Shown here piece by piece: positions 13,050 to 24,690 of a stretch of 64,000 nucleotides of DNA. The number at the start of each line of letters is the position of its first letter. The stretch's first letter is position 1. The notes beneath the pieces are model-generated. The model did not search any database and was not told the DNA's origin. It was given only the letters and a program-made list of their open reading frames with translations. A program made the translations under genes and the position numbers. Source of the stretch: Urechis unicinctus (taxonomy: Eukaryota; Annelida; Polychaeta; Xenopneusta; Urechidae); assembly GCA_034190875.2 (NCBI GenBank), contig CM067357.1:17509464-17573463 (forward strand), read 5' to 3'.

Positions 13050-14040
13050 TGTTCTATCCATGGCCTATATACAATATATTGGGTCCAGACCCAACAATAC
13101 CAGTCCATATATATCATATGCTGTGCCTAGATGATGGATATAACTTCGTAAAATGAGTGTATATATTATTATACAGTTGGGTCCATGGCTTATATACAAT
13201 TTATTGGGTCCAGACGATGCATATAACTTCGTGAAATGAGTGTATATATTATTATACTGTTGGGTCCATGGCTTATATACAATTTATTTGGTCCAGACCC
13301 AACAATACCATTCCATATATATCATATGCTGTATCTAGATGATGCATATAACTTCGTAAAATGAGTGTATACATTATTAATAGGCATTATTGGGTCTACA
13401 GCTTGTATAACATTTATTGTGTCAGGACCCAATAATACAAGTCCATATATATATATAATGCTGTGCCATGATGATGCATATAACTTAGTAAAATGAGTGT
13501 ATGCATTATCAAAACTTATTGTTGTTGTCCCATATATATGATATGTTGTGTCTAGATGATGCTTATAGCTTCGAAAAATGAGTATATATATTATAATAGC
13601 TATTGTTGGGTCCCATGGCTTATATAACATTTATTGCTTCAGGACCTAATAATACATTTATAGTCCATATATATACTATACCCTGTGTCGTGATGACGTA
13701 ATCCATAAAATTAGTGTATATATTAATAAAACTTATTGTTGGGTCCATGGCCTATATATAATTTATTGGGTCTGGACCCAATAATACGAGTTGTATATAT
13801 AATAGGCTGTGCCGAGATGACATATATAGCTTAGTAAAATCAGTGTATATATTATCAAAAACTTATTGTTGGGTCCATGGCCTATATACAATTTATTGGG
13901 TCTGGACCCAATAATAGAGTTCTATATATATAATAGGCATGCCATGATAATGTATATAGCTTTTGTAAAATGAGTGTATATATATTAAAAACTTATTGTT
14001 GGGTCAATGGCTTATATACATTATTGGGAATATATTATAC
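13050..14040. repeat. Satellite, about 125-130 bp unit with 22-bp palindrome
   Basis: Eight or nine diverged units, each with a block like gttgggtccatggc, then tatatacaatttattggg, then tctggacccaataata, a tatatata patch, and gcttagtaaaatgagtg. In the best units (13763-13784 and 13893-13914) the 10-nt arms ttattgggtc and gacccaataa surround two bases, a perfect 22-nt palindrome. Spacing between equivalent points is about 120-135 nt, with some truncated units. The 102-codon open frame inside it is an artefact. Confidence 0.85.
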
Positions 14041-14917
14041 CAATGGATCGCCCATATATCGGTTTTTGTGAAAGCTCACTAACGCAAATAAAACCCTAGC
14101 ATCAAGTAATGCTCTGCAGAGAGTGGCAAACCATTCTGGTCTTTGCTCTATATCAGTTTGGAATAAGTTGTTGTGCTCTACCAACAAAATTACATGAGCA
14201 GCTTTAAAATGTTACTCTGCTACATGCTGTCTATCCTCCGAGGGCTAAAGGAGCAGAACCAGAGCTAAACGTGGCAAGCGTTTATAGATAAAGGAAGTAG
14301 GAAAGGGGGCGGGGATTCGCTATGTATCTCCCAAGATTCATCAAATGATATTTATGAAATATCTTTGTTTCAATTACATCAGTAAGATTTTGTGAATTGA
14401 CTTATATATTCTGATACGAATTGTATCACATCAATAGGTACGATTTGATGTATATATTACCATTAGCTTTGTGTTTTGAAATTCACTGCAAATGACATAA
14501 GCATTACATGACAAACATTTGATAGCATACACTCATCCAGTTTATAATCAGTGCATCATATAGGTTTTAGATCTTGTCCTGTTCTTATTTGGATCATTAC
14601 AAAACATAGTGATTATAGTAAAGTGGTGTATTTGGGCTCATCACACAATAATTGCCATTTATAACTAGAAAGCAATCAGAAAGAGCTAAATTCCCCCTCC
14701 AAAATGTCCATCATTGCCCTGAATACAAATTCCTCACCTTCAAACATAATGTATTGCTCCTTTTCTCATTGCCAGCACCTCAATGTCACACAACATCAAA
14801 AAACCTGATCAACTAGTCATTGGAATTCGGCCACCAATTCAATGCAGAGCTGTGTCAACCTTATACTTGATGTATTTGTTGATATTATATTTGTGATTAT
14901 ATTGAAAAATTGCAGCA
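14041..14917. other. AT-rich spacer upstream of the recombinase gene
   Basis: No exon or repeat is evident. It may hold the promoter of the plus-strand gene that follows, but I see no motif that would prove this. Confidence 0.4.
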
Positions 14918-15011
14918 ATGGGTAAAAAAAGAAAGAGAGAGTCAGTCAGAAGTTGCCAGACCTGCATAAACAATCCAACAAGGAAGGCTATATATCAAGG
15001 TTATTTTAAAT
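14918..15011 (+). CDS. Possible first exon of the recombinase gene
   Basis: An ATG at 14918 opens a frame starting MGKKRKRESVRSCQTC, a basic start that could act as a nuclear localisation signal. It stays open past a possible donor (aag|gttatt near 15001). The frame is short and the donor is weak, so the assignment rests on position just upstream of the other exons and on the basic N-terminus. It may equally be chance. Confidence 0.25.
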
Positions 15012-15250
15012 CACTCTGTATGGTGATATATTTAAAATGTGCAATTTACGGTCCTTTAGTTTTAGCAATTATGTCAGTTTAGACATCAACTAAGTGATGT
15101 TAAACCAAGCAATTTATTATGAACTTGGTTAATGACAAAAAATGTAACTAATGTATAATGTCTGAAATATTGTTTGAGATGAAAGAAGAAGTCAGTTCAT
15201 GGCTTTCTTTAAGCTGATCTGTGGTCACACCTTACTGAATCATTTTGTAG

Positions 15251-15300
15251 AAGGAGACACAGTTCTTGTTTGCTGCGAAGGCATTTGGTGGCCAGGATTC
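15251..15300 (+). CDS. Candidate exon encoding a WWPG (Tudor/PWWP-like) motif
   Basis: The segment lies between an acceptor (ttttgtag|AA, AG ending 15250) and a donor (TTC|GTAAGG, GT at 15301). It encodes GDTVLVCCEGIWWPGF. The pattern 'GD-V-V-EG-WWPG-V' is typical of the first strands of PWWP or Tudor-like chromatin-binding folds and also occurs in the N-terminal part of some transposon proteins. A later segment at about 15801-15867 (VPPSKIKIFRADDPVLEKGK) could belong to the same fold, but its phase does not join directly to this exon, so an exon may be missing from my model. Confidence 0.35.
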
Positions 15301-16297
15301 GTAAGGAATGGAACTGATGTGCTGCACCCGTTTAGAACATGTTGTGGCTTCTGGGAAGAACAAACGATGTGTAATTAGCCTTCTGGTTATTTTCCACAGA
15401 TTGTTTTTAGTTCAATAATGATTAACTATTCAAATGAATAGGGCTTGCTGTCGTGAAACGTTGGCTAATTCTAGGCCCTATAGCAATTAAACCCTTGAAT
15501 CAATTTGTTTCAGAAATATAATTTTGCAAATTTGTAATTATAAGATTGTAATTACAAGTTGGTATTGGGAGCGCTGCCCGGTGCATTTATATGCCACTTC
15601 GTGTATTCATATACTGCTGTTATGTATATATATATTGTTTTACTATGATGTTAAACTTATATGCAGCTGTTGAGGCAATTTGTATTGAACCAATGACATT
15701 TCATACACTATATTACAAGCCTGAATGGAAAGGTAGGGGATTATTGGGTTAGCCTTGATTGAATTATAAAGATTGTTTGTGGCAAAATGTCATATCTAGC
15801 ATGGATGTCCCTCCGAGCAAGATAAAAATATTCAGAGCAGATGATCCAGTATTGGAGAAGGGAAAAGGTACAATACTGTTGTCTGTAAACTAAAGGTTAA
15901 GGTCATTTATTTTTGGCTGCCGATTTCTGATATAATAATTTCATCTTATGTTTTCGCTTGTATTTCATTTTTGTGGGTGTATATTTGCTTCACCATGCTT
16001 TTTACTGCTATGTCTTGGTCATACATGCTTTATTATTATGTATGAGATCCTTATTTTTTCATTTCTCATTGGTGTGGACCAGTGATTTTGTTATCTTCAT
16101 ATTTCGACAGCTTACTATATATAATATTGGATCCATAAACAGTAAAAGATATCTGTTTCGCAATCTAACCAAGTTTTTAAATTTACCTATGTCAAATATT
16201 ACAATTGTCACTGTTGCTGATTTGGATAATTGTAGAAGCAGTTGAGGAAAAATACCTATCTAATAAACTTTATCTACGCAAATGTATTTTCATGCAG

Positions 16298-19200
16298 CCC
16301 ATCTGAAGAAAAAAAATGCCATCATATCTTGAAAAATTCTTGCGGACATAAACAGAGCACTCATACAGATAGCAAAAACAGAGGTAATATATTTACTGCA
16401 TAATACACCCTAGAATGTACTGTAGAACATAACATCTTTTTTCACAAGAATGATCATGATTATTTCTTATTCAATTGAATTTCCTTAAGTGGAATTTGTT
16501 TTTGTTCCAGAAGACCATGAAGCAAATTTACATCCAGAGCCAGATATTCACCATCCCATGAATGACAATAGTATGTATGGTCATTTCAAGTTTTATGACT
16601 TGCTGTTTCAATAACCGGTTGATTTCCAGTTATAACTATAATAGTTTGCATATGGTTAAACACATTTTTTACGTCTCTCAGGATTAACATGTTGTGCTTA
16701 TGAAACTTCATTTGTTACTCCTGAAGTGAACCTGGTCAACGAATTTGATGCCCCACAATTGGCTGAAATCTACCTATCACCGACCAACACTGGTTAGAAC
16801 ATTCCACAAAACAGTAACAATCAACAACTGCTGTATGTAACAATTGTCATTCAAAAACTTCACATCTATGTCATATCTGTCTGGATCATGTGTAGATGCA
16901 TGCTATGAAATGAAAGAGGATGCTCGACTGACTACAACTTCTGCAAACCGAATCCCTCCAGAGTAATGCAGCTGCTGCCCTGCATGAGCCATACATCCAC
17001 CCATCACTGAATAGTAATGGTTAGATTTTTTTTGGATAAAAAATTACTGTTTGTCTTAAAGACTTGTTGATTAACAAATATTAACACAACTGGTAGATAA
17101 TTGCAGCCATTGCAGATACAAAACATTTATATAGCTGGTAGTACATATTAAACCTAGTTTGTTGTTCATGAAGACATCCCAGTCATTGCAACTCATGACC
17201 AACAGGACCCTGCAAATTACCAACCACCGACCCACACTCGAACAATTATTGCCAAACAAACAGCAGTACTGTTTGCTGACTGTGTTTTTAACAAATTGGT
17301 CCTTACAAATTATACATTATCTGACCAACTATCATTTCTGTTTATGCCATGTGTAGATGCATGCATTGTTATGTCAGATGTCACTGGGTCCGCGTCTACT
17401 TCATCAACTTATTCCCTTCCGAGAAAACACAGCTGATGTCCCAGGTGAGTTTGACATTCATCCTTCATTGACTGACAATAGTTAGACTAATTCCAGAATA
17501 TCACCCTTTTTCATGGTATTATTTTAATGGTAATATTATTTAAAAAATACTATTACAATGGTTATATTCATATGCAAGATTTACATGTTTCTTACACATA
17601 CTTATATGGCAGGCAGTCCTCTACCAACTAAATCAGTTGCTACAAATTCACTCAAGTCCAATGCAGTGAGTACTTGTTGATCCAGTTATTAATGCTACAG
17701 CACTAGAAGACACTGGTTTTTGAAAAAAAATTTGGCCAATGCTGAGTAAAAGTACTCAGTTTGGCAGACTGTTTTTGATTATTGTAAGTGGCATTTTGTG
17801 TTAGGTGCCAGCAGCAGATATATATAGTTAGACAGACAAGCGATAGCAGTAATATCAGCAATAGCAGCAGTAGAAGCTCATCACCTTCCACATCAGAATA
17901 TGTACCAGAAACAAGCTTTGACTCATACATGAGCGAGGAATTTCCAGTGTTTGCTTCATCCAGTCAACACAGTGAACAAGAGCAAAATGTGGGCGGTGGA
18001 ATCAATGAACTTAATCACATAACCCCAACTCCATGCACACTACCAGAAAGTGCAGGACTCCTGAAAGGCCAGGTAAGGCCAGGATGCAAGCAGATCTATG
18101 ACAAAAGCAATTTCTGCACTTTTTGTCTGAAAGAGATAAAGAGTAAAATTGCTCGCCATCTAATTACTGTGCACAAAAGTCACCCACGGATAATGGACAT
18201 TCAAATACTTTGCAAAAGGTCTAAAGAGAGAATGCATCGCCTTGGACTACTGGCCAATGAGGGTAATTTTAAGCACAATGTGGAAGTGCTTTTTTTTAAA
18301 ACAGGAAATGGCCATATCATTGTGGCACGCCGCGGATCTGCTGGTGCAAAAGAGCATCAACCATCAGATTTTATCCCTTGTGAATTGTGTTTGAAATTTG
18401 TGCTTAAGGCACATTTGTGGCACCATCTTCAAAACTGCGGGACTATTATGGAACACAAGGTAACACCACTTGTCAATTCTACAAGTAATGAACCTAACGA
18501 GCTAAAAAATGCACTAAGAAGGGGAAAAACACCTACTCAGCAGTTCAATTATGGAAGATGGAGAGGCGAATGGTCAGCTGATGTTAGATAGAATGAACGA
18601 TGGGGACATTAAGAATATTGTCCGAGGAGACCGGCTGATAATGAGATATGCATCATTGCGGGTTGAATCACTGGGGGATGTCCAGGATCACAAGATATCA
18701 GACATACATCGAGTAAGCCAAGGTGCACGATCATTGGCCAAATTGGTCATGGAGGTCAGAAGAAAGAAACCATGTGCTAACATGAATGATTTGATTAAGG
18801 TTGGCAACTTTGACCTTGTTGTAGAAGCAACAAGGGCAATTTCTATTGAGAAAGAAGCTCCATCCCTCAGTCTTGGAAAAAAGATCGGAAACCTTATTGG
18901 GCACATAATTGCCATAAAAATGGGATGGGGACTAAGGAAGGAAAACACCGAGGAATATGAAGAAGCACTAAAATTTCAAAAAGTCTTTCAGGCAGAATGG
19001 TCCTGCCGCATCAATTCAATTGCCACCAAAAAAGCAGAATGCAGCAAACAGGAGCAAAGTTGTACAGATTCCTCTTACTGAGGACTTGGTCAAACTGAGA
19101 GATTTCATAGCCACAAGCATGCAAGAATCCATGACATTATTGTTGAATGATCCGAAGCCATCAGATTGGTTAAATTTGTCAAAATGTACAATGATTCGAC

Positions 19201-20941
19201 TTATTCTCTTCAACAAAAGAAGGAGGGCTGAAGTGAAGGATCTCACTGTGCACGGATATCTAACAAGACCAGACTGGAGAAAGGATCCTAGCCAGGAGCT
19301 GAGCATGGGATTATCCACGACAGACAAGATGCTTGCGCAACGAATGGACATGATTATTGCTGCAGGTAAAAGCAGAAAAAACAATGATGCCTATGTTCTC
19401 CTTCCACCAGATGGTAAAAGGGCAATAGAAGTGCTTTTAAAAAACAAGAGCAGATGTTGGTGTCCCAGCAACAAACCCCTTCTTATTTGCGCGCTTAAAT
19501 GCAGACACTCCAATGAGTGGAAACACCGAGCTACAGGAAGTGGCAGGCAGTTGCCCTGGATTGCAACACCCAGAGCGCATCAAATCTACACAATTGAGGA
19601 AGTACATTGCCACAGTCTCCCAAGTAAATGTTCTGTTTATGTCTGAGATATTAATGTTTTGTTGACATGGACATCAATACTTACAGTTTGTAAATGATGA
19701 TGTTCACTAGAGAGCAGAGGTATTGGCTTCTTTTCACTTATCTATGCCCAATTTTGTGCAGATTTTGGACATGAGTGAGAGTGAGCTTGGTATGCTGGCA
19801 AAACATCTTGGCCATGATCCAAAGACCCATCGGGAATATTACCGACTGTCACATTCTACTTTAGAGTTATCAAAGGTACTTTTGTATACTCAGTATAAAG
19901 AAAATTTATCCATGTTTTCTATGTTCTGTGTTTCTTTTATGACTGCACTGTGATAAGTATAAATCCGTTTTGCATTCATCAAGCCTAACCAAAAATCCTT
20001 TGGCTGTTAATTTACTCCTGATTTAACATTTGTAATTAACTTCATACACAAAACTGTTTTGTGTTAAGGTCTCACAGCTCCTCCTTACAGTTGAGAATGG
20101 CAAGGTGAATCAATGGAAAGGAATGCGTCTGGAGGATATATCTGTTGAAGGTCACAAATGCTCCTTGAATAAAATGACATTGACAAAATTTTTGTTGCTG
20201 AAGTGAACAACCTATCACATTGTGTTGAAAAAGATATAGGACTTGATGTAGGCCTATTTATTGACTAACTGCTTGGCTGATGCAGATCTTCCGAGTATAG
20301 AAGAAGAAGATGCAGAAGGTTGTGATGTGGATGAACTACCCTCTGTTACTGAGAGTAAGTTTGTAATGCTTGCATGAGTAGACACCAGACACATCATATA
20401 ACAATTTGCAGCTTTATCACTGATTCTTGTGCTTTACCATGTATGTGTAGTATGCAATGTGAATGTATATAGAGGCAGAGTCACCATGCATGAGGGAAGT
20501 CATTGATATTGATTCTGGCACCAAGACAGCAGAGCCAGGTAGGCATGACTGCAATAACCTTGGGCATGGATATGGTATAAATGCAATTTGCTATGTGTGC
20601 ATTAGGTATGTAAAAGATATATATAGTTTTCAAATTATAATATTGGAAAGCTTTTAACTCTACATATTATGCCACTGTTATCATTGACCTGTTTAGAGGG
20701 TAGTACAGTTATAAGTGGTATTTTATGTTTACAGTTTTTGAAAGGAGCAGAACACAAAAGAGGCGCTGAGAGTGACAAGGAAACAGCAATCCTTAAAGAC
20801 ATCTTTCAGGGATACATTCAGAAGACAAAGACCAGTGTGCACAAATCAGATCTGCAGAGAGCAGAACTATTGTTGAAAGGTCGAAGTTTGGCGCAGATAC
20901 GCTCACAAGTGAATAACATAAGACTTGGAAAACGTAACTGA
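16298..20941 (+). CDS. Crypton-type tyrosine recombinase gene (multi-exon, frame-broken)
   Basis: I reconstruct exons at 16298-16383, 16511-16570, 16682-16792, 16896-17013, 17357-17480, 17613-17665, 17836-19623, 19762-19875, 20069-20150, 20286-20354, 20473-20538 and 20735-20941. All are bounded by AG and GT, and most phases agree (a run of phase-1 introns, then phase 0 around the catalytic exons). The product has an acidic/Ser-rich N-terminal part, two CxxC...H zinc-finger-like motifs and a C-terminal tyrosine recombinase domain, as in Crypton DNA transposons, whose recombinase cuts and rejoins DNA through a tyrosine. Frame breaks occur near 18525, 19030, 19453 and 20770 and within exons 16896-17013 and 17357-17480. 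Either this is a decaying copy or the sequence has indel errors. No terminal repeats were identified. I cannot tell a transposon from a host-adopted gene. Confidence 0.75.
16682..17480. repeat. Tandemly duplicated exon module in the recombinase gene
   Basis: The stretch ending tgtgtagatgcatgc occurs at about 16891 and again at about 17351, each preceded by a similar ~200 nt (caccgaccaacactgg versus caccgacccacactcg) and followed by exons that end with similar peptides (EPYIHPSLN and EFDIHPSLTDN, compare EPDIHHPMNDN in exon 16511-16570). The unit is about 460-480 nt. Both copies of the later exon have a length of 3n+1 relative to the phase-1 frame, so both carry a similar frame problem. Confidence 0.6.
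17836..19623 (+). CDS. Main recombinase exon: zinc-finger-like motifs and first half of catalytic domain
   Basis: After a Ser-rich start (SDSSNISNSSSRSSSPS) come CTFCLKEIKSKIARH-x4-H and CELCLKF...LWHHLQNC, two zinc-binding-like motifs. Then follows a helical region (IVRGDRLIMRYASLR) and the segment beginning QIPLTEDLVKLRDFI. The LILFNKRRRAEV motif matches box I, with the catalytic arginine. Box II reads STQLRKYIATVSQ, with LR in the place of the usual HxxR. Three breaks change frame (near 18525 in ggggaaaaac, near 19030 in an A run, near 19453 in agcagatgtt). The donor is CAA|GTAAAT at 19624. The acceptor chosen (gacag|ACA at 17836) keeps phase 0 with exon 17613-17665. Confidence 0.75.
19762..19875 (+). 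CDS. Recombinase catalytic exon with GH...HREYY (nucleophile Tyr)
   Basis: This 114-nt, phase 0-0 exon lies between ttgtgcag|ATT and AAAG|GTACTT. It encodes ILDMSESELGMLAKHLGHDP and then KTHREYYRLSHSTLELSK. The GHD...HR.YYR arrangement is the box III/nucleophile region of Crypton-like tyrosine recombinases, with the second Tyr in REYY as the probable nucleophile. Joining it to the previous exon gives LRKYIATVSQ|ILDMSESELG, exactly the continuity expected. The intron of about 138 nt therefore sits between box II and box III. Confidence 0.8.
20069..20941 (+). CDS. Recombinase C-terminal exons (acidic linker and basic tail)
   Basis: Exon 20069-20150 begins VSQLLLTVENGKVNQWKGMR, continuing the helix after the nucleophile. 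Exons 20286-20354 (acidic, IEEEDAEGCDVDELPS) and 20473-20538 are phase 1-1. Exon 20735-20941 ends in TGA at 20939-20941. If phase 1 is kept, the last exon reads FERSRTQKRR and then meets a stop. A shift near 20770 gives SDKETAILKDIFQGYI to the end, resembling the Myb/SANT-like tail of related elements. This is another single frame break. Related proteins end with a similar 'KRR-acidic-helix' tail, from my general knowledge of the family. Confidence 0.6.
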
Positions 20942-22132
20942 TGTATGGTTGATGCTGTAAATAATTGACCCTATCTTGTTTTAGAGTAACTCTAAATTTT
21001 TATATATCTGACATAAGGTAAGTTGAATAGTCGCGGTTTGCTACTGATACACACTTAAGTTTGATAATGGTACTTCCTGAAAATAAAAACTTGTTTGTAT
21101 AGGCAAACGATTTACTCATTGTTTGTTGTCCCTACTGTACAGACAGCCTGTTGAAAGGTTAAACCGTTCCTGAGATTCAAGCTCAAGTTCTTCTCGAAAA
21201 TTACATGTGGAATAAGCTTTGCTTCATTTTATTTCAAAATTGGACAAAACAGACTGGGTGTGGGGACAGACAGATTGCTGAAAGTTCAAATTTGACACAT
21301 ATTTGAAAATTATTAAACAAAACATGGAAAACGAAATCAACTTCTACAAGATGTTTCAATGGAAAAAACAATTATTTCAGATTGCCTTATCTATGACCTG
21401 ATATCAAAAAGTACTGCAAATTGTGCTAGCAGCTGTCTTCAAATACTGGCTGGTATGTCGATTGTCAATCAAGTATAGTACAATGCAGTTAACCGATAAT
21501 AACAAGTCGGCCTTAACTAACATCTAAAGGATACGCACAATTATGTGACCAAAATATTGTCGATAAACCGGGACTGGCGATTAGTGACACTACTTATGGA
21601 AAGATAATAATCAATGGCAGTCGATATCAATGAATTATTTACCTTTGCTGTCCATATTATAGGGTTGGCTTTGATTCTGAATGCATCGTTCAAATACATT
21701 CCATCTGCAAATACATTCCATCTCTTTTTATTGTATTATAGTACCTGGGGCACCGCGTTTGTGTTAAGAGAGACATAAAAAGATTCCCTGTTGTCATATT
21801 ATAACATAATCAAAGACGCATCTCGTCAACGAAGATGAGCGCATCATAGTTTAAATAGTTCCATTCGTTCGGGCGCCATTTTGAATATTAATGATTGGGA
21901 ACGACCCAATGATAATAGTTGAAATATTGGGTCTGAACCAATAGTGCTGTCTTACGAGCGTGCCATATAACACATACAAGATGTTGAAAACATTGATATA
22001 TACAGGTATATATAGTGTCGGGCAGGTTAAAAGAAGGTGAACGTTTGATTTTTTCTAGTATATCGATAGCGCATCATGGAGGTCCCAGTAATTCAGGTCT
22101 GACACTGAGACCCAATATGAATAGGTTTATAA

Positions 22133-22135
<3 letters not shown>
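20942..22135. other. 3' flank of the recombinase gene; TTGGGTC motifs near 21.9 kb
   Basis: No exon is evident. Near 21895-21945 the motifs gacccaat and attgggtctgaac reappear in inverted order, close to a cattcgttcg string that resembles ctcgttcgttcg near 7853. This may be a decayed repeat or a far end of a large element. I cannot prove either. Confidence 0.4.

Positions 22136-22214
<79 letters not shown>
22136..22214. repeat. (AT)n microsatellite
   Basis: A perfect AT dinucleotide array of about 78 nt, giving Tyr-Ile open frames that are artefacts. Confidence 0.97.
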
Positions 22215-22217
<3 letters not shown>

Positions 22218-23985
22218 TATATATGTATGAATATTGTTTTACATAATTATCATTATGTGCTTACTGTCTTGGAGTTGTTTGCAGTTTGGATTAATTTAGT
22301 TCGTGCGGTGGACTCTCTGCGAAGCTAGGACATGTCTATAAGGTTTGATTCAATATTGTAATATCAATGTAGCAATTAGATTCGTTACCACATTCTGTAT
22401 ATGCATGATAATGAGGTTGTTATGGTAAGGATAAGTTGACACCTACGATGCGTCTCCTTAAACGCCATTGACCACAAAGCGCTACTGCGCCATCTACATA
22501 ACTCCCAAGTCATGCGTGCCGGCACAAGGACAATTAGAGCTTATTGTCTATTAAGTTTTTCCTTGCTGATAATATATATATATATATAAGGCAGTGGGCG
22601 TTATATATGCACCAATATCTCCACTAATGGAATAGCGCAACATTTAATTTTTAAAGTCAATTAAGCATCTGACTGAGACAGCAATCTAGCTTTGACCGTA
22701 TGAAATTCAGTAATACGTTTTTATCAGTGTGATTGCCTTTTGGTACCTGTCTGCTCCCCGCCCCTTCATCTCTCGCGGCTACGCGATGTTGTTGAAGGTC
22801 ATTTCTCTCTCGCTTATTATAATTCTTCGAAACCCGATGATTCGTTATCTCCACTTGGACGAAATTGCTGGCCATTTAATAAACAGTTTTTTCTCTCAGC
22901 TTGCATTTTATCTGTTGATAAGTCACAGTGTTTATGCGATTGTGAATTATCGACCGCTGCATTAAATGCAGCGCGCATAATGTGCAGTCATTCATTTTCG
23001 CTGAACCATGGAATGTAGTTGACAATGACAAATGAACACAGATCGCAGCTGTAATGTGTCAACATGTCATATCGCGGTGTGATATGCAAAATGTGGTAAT
23101 ATGTGATAACCATTAAAGCATTTTCAAAACTATTCATCCGCAAGCATGTTATTTTTATATGTTGTTCCAAAAATGATTCTTTTTTTGAGACACTACCACG
23201 CGAACAAATTAATTTTCTTTCATGCTAAATGGGATATATTGGATAGGTAGTGAGAAATAAAATGGATTATTGGGATTTAACTGCTCCCTTATATGACGAC
23301 ACAGTGATATAACCTGATAGAAATTGTGGCATAGAAATGAACACATAACTTTGTGAAGCTATGCACTTGCAACCTTTATGCAGCGCCTTGGAGACATTGC
23401 TCAGAAGTTGCATAAATGTGTTGGTTAAAAGCAAAATTAACGCTCTTGTAATCTAGTGAAATCTTGCTTGAATGCTTTAAAGCCTTGTTGGCACTATCAC
23501 AAACCATTGTAGATGTTATATTGTAGTTGTTCATGCGCAGATTCTACAGATGAGCAAACGTAAGATAATGATCATGCGATAGCATGAACAACATGATATT
23601 CTATATATCGTCGCGTCAATTCGGACCATTAATTGAAACTGAGTTATTCGTCATAGATTGACGTACCACTTAAATTGCCATATGACATACAACAAGTGAT
23701 ATTTACCACATAATAAGACACACCATTTATATATCGGCGACACATATTATAATGTTATAGACATGTTATAAGCTGACATCAACAAACCTAGCATTCATAT
23801 TTACAGTGTTTATCAATGTGGTATAATGCGGTGACGCTGCCATTTAGAATGTTTTGCTTAAAAATATGTTCAATGTATCCATTGTTGTCAACATTATACA
23901 CTATCGATAGTGTAAAAGTACTAGCGTGACTTGAGCCCATATGCTATAATTTTAACAGTTGTTTATTTCCGTGAAGACGTACGGA
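22215..23985. other. Intergenic; duplicated 3' flank of GPCR copy 1 from about 23000
   Basis: From about 23000 the DNA resembles the regions just below the other GPCR copies: gagacactaccacgcgaac near 23190 matches 27760, 42635 and 51530, and the run with acatattataatg near 23745 matches 28260, 43005 and 52075. It contains no exon I can support and is best read as the 3' flank carried along in segmental duplication. Confidence 0.6.
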
Positions 23986-24690
23986 TTATTTCATGTGAAG
24001 TACCTTTTTGATAGCATTTCGATAAACCTTGTTGTGTCTGGCATAAATGAGCAGATTTAATGCCCCGTTGATAGCCAGAAATCCCTTAGAAAGCTCATGA
24101 ATGATTGACAATACAAAGCCAGGTCTAGCAGAGGTGAGATGCACACACAAAGAGATAAGATAAGGGGTTCCAAATATTTTTAAAAACATTTTTGTTATTT
24201 TTAATTCTTGATGTGTGTTTACTTGAGCGGTTGTATTGTTTGCGCAGGGATTATAGGAGTAGATACACCATTTGTCTTCCATGCAGCAACATAAATTGAT
24301 AAGTGCAGCACAAACGATATTATGATCATAATTATCGCAACCTTTAAAAAATGCATAGGCTACAAAAGCTGGTGGATAACAAAGTAACTGAAACAAGCAA
24401 CTCCAGGTCGCCTGCCAATGATTCCACCCTATTATAGGTACCGACAATAAATCAATGGAAAGAGACCGAAGACATACACACACTTTGAATGCATTGTTTT
24501 CATATATAATTGCATAATACCAGAACGATGCAAGAACAGCAATGATTCGGTCAATACTTAGCCTTAGAATTCAACTGAGGGATGTCACAACGCTAACCAT
24601 TACGACTGACAAACTTATTTAACAGCTTTATTTAGCATTAGAGGCGATTTCGAAACCAGCAAGGGTGTAATTTAATGTAATTTCAGTTAA
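23986..24690 (-). pseudogene. GPCR copy 1 (class A, TM2 end to TM7), pseudogene
   Basis: The minus frame ends with NGALNLLIYARHNKVYRNAI and an HMK terminus, matching TM7 and the C-terminus of the copy at 43.4 kb. NHW and PPAFVAY match TM4-TM5. Within TM5 the frame slides (CCCMEDK appears where the sister copy reads VVAWKTN) and slides back before ANNTTAQ, so at least two compensating indels exist. Upstream (24484-24690) the TM3 region is still recognisable but has stops. TM1, the N-terminus and most of TM2 are missing. NPxIY is altered to NLLIY. It is almost certainly not functional as a receptor. Its 3' flank is shared with the other copies. Confidence 0.85.
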
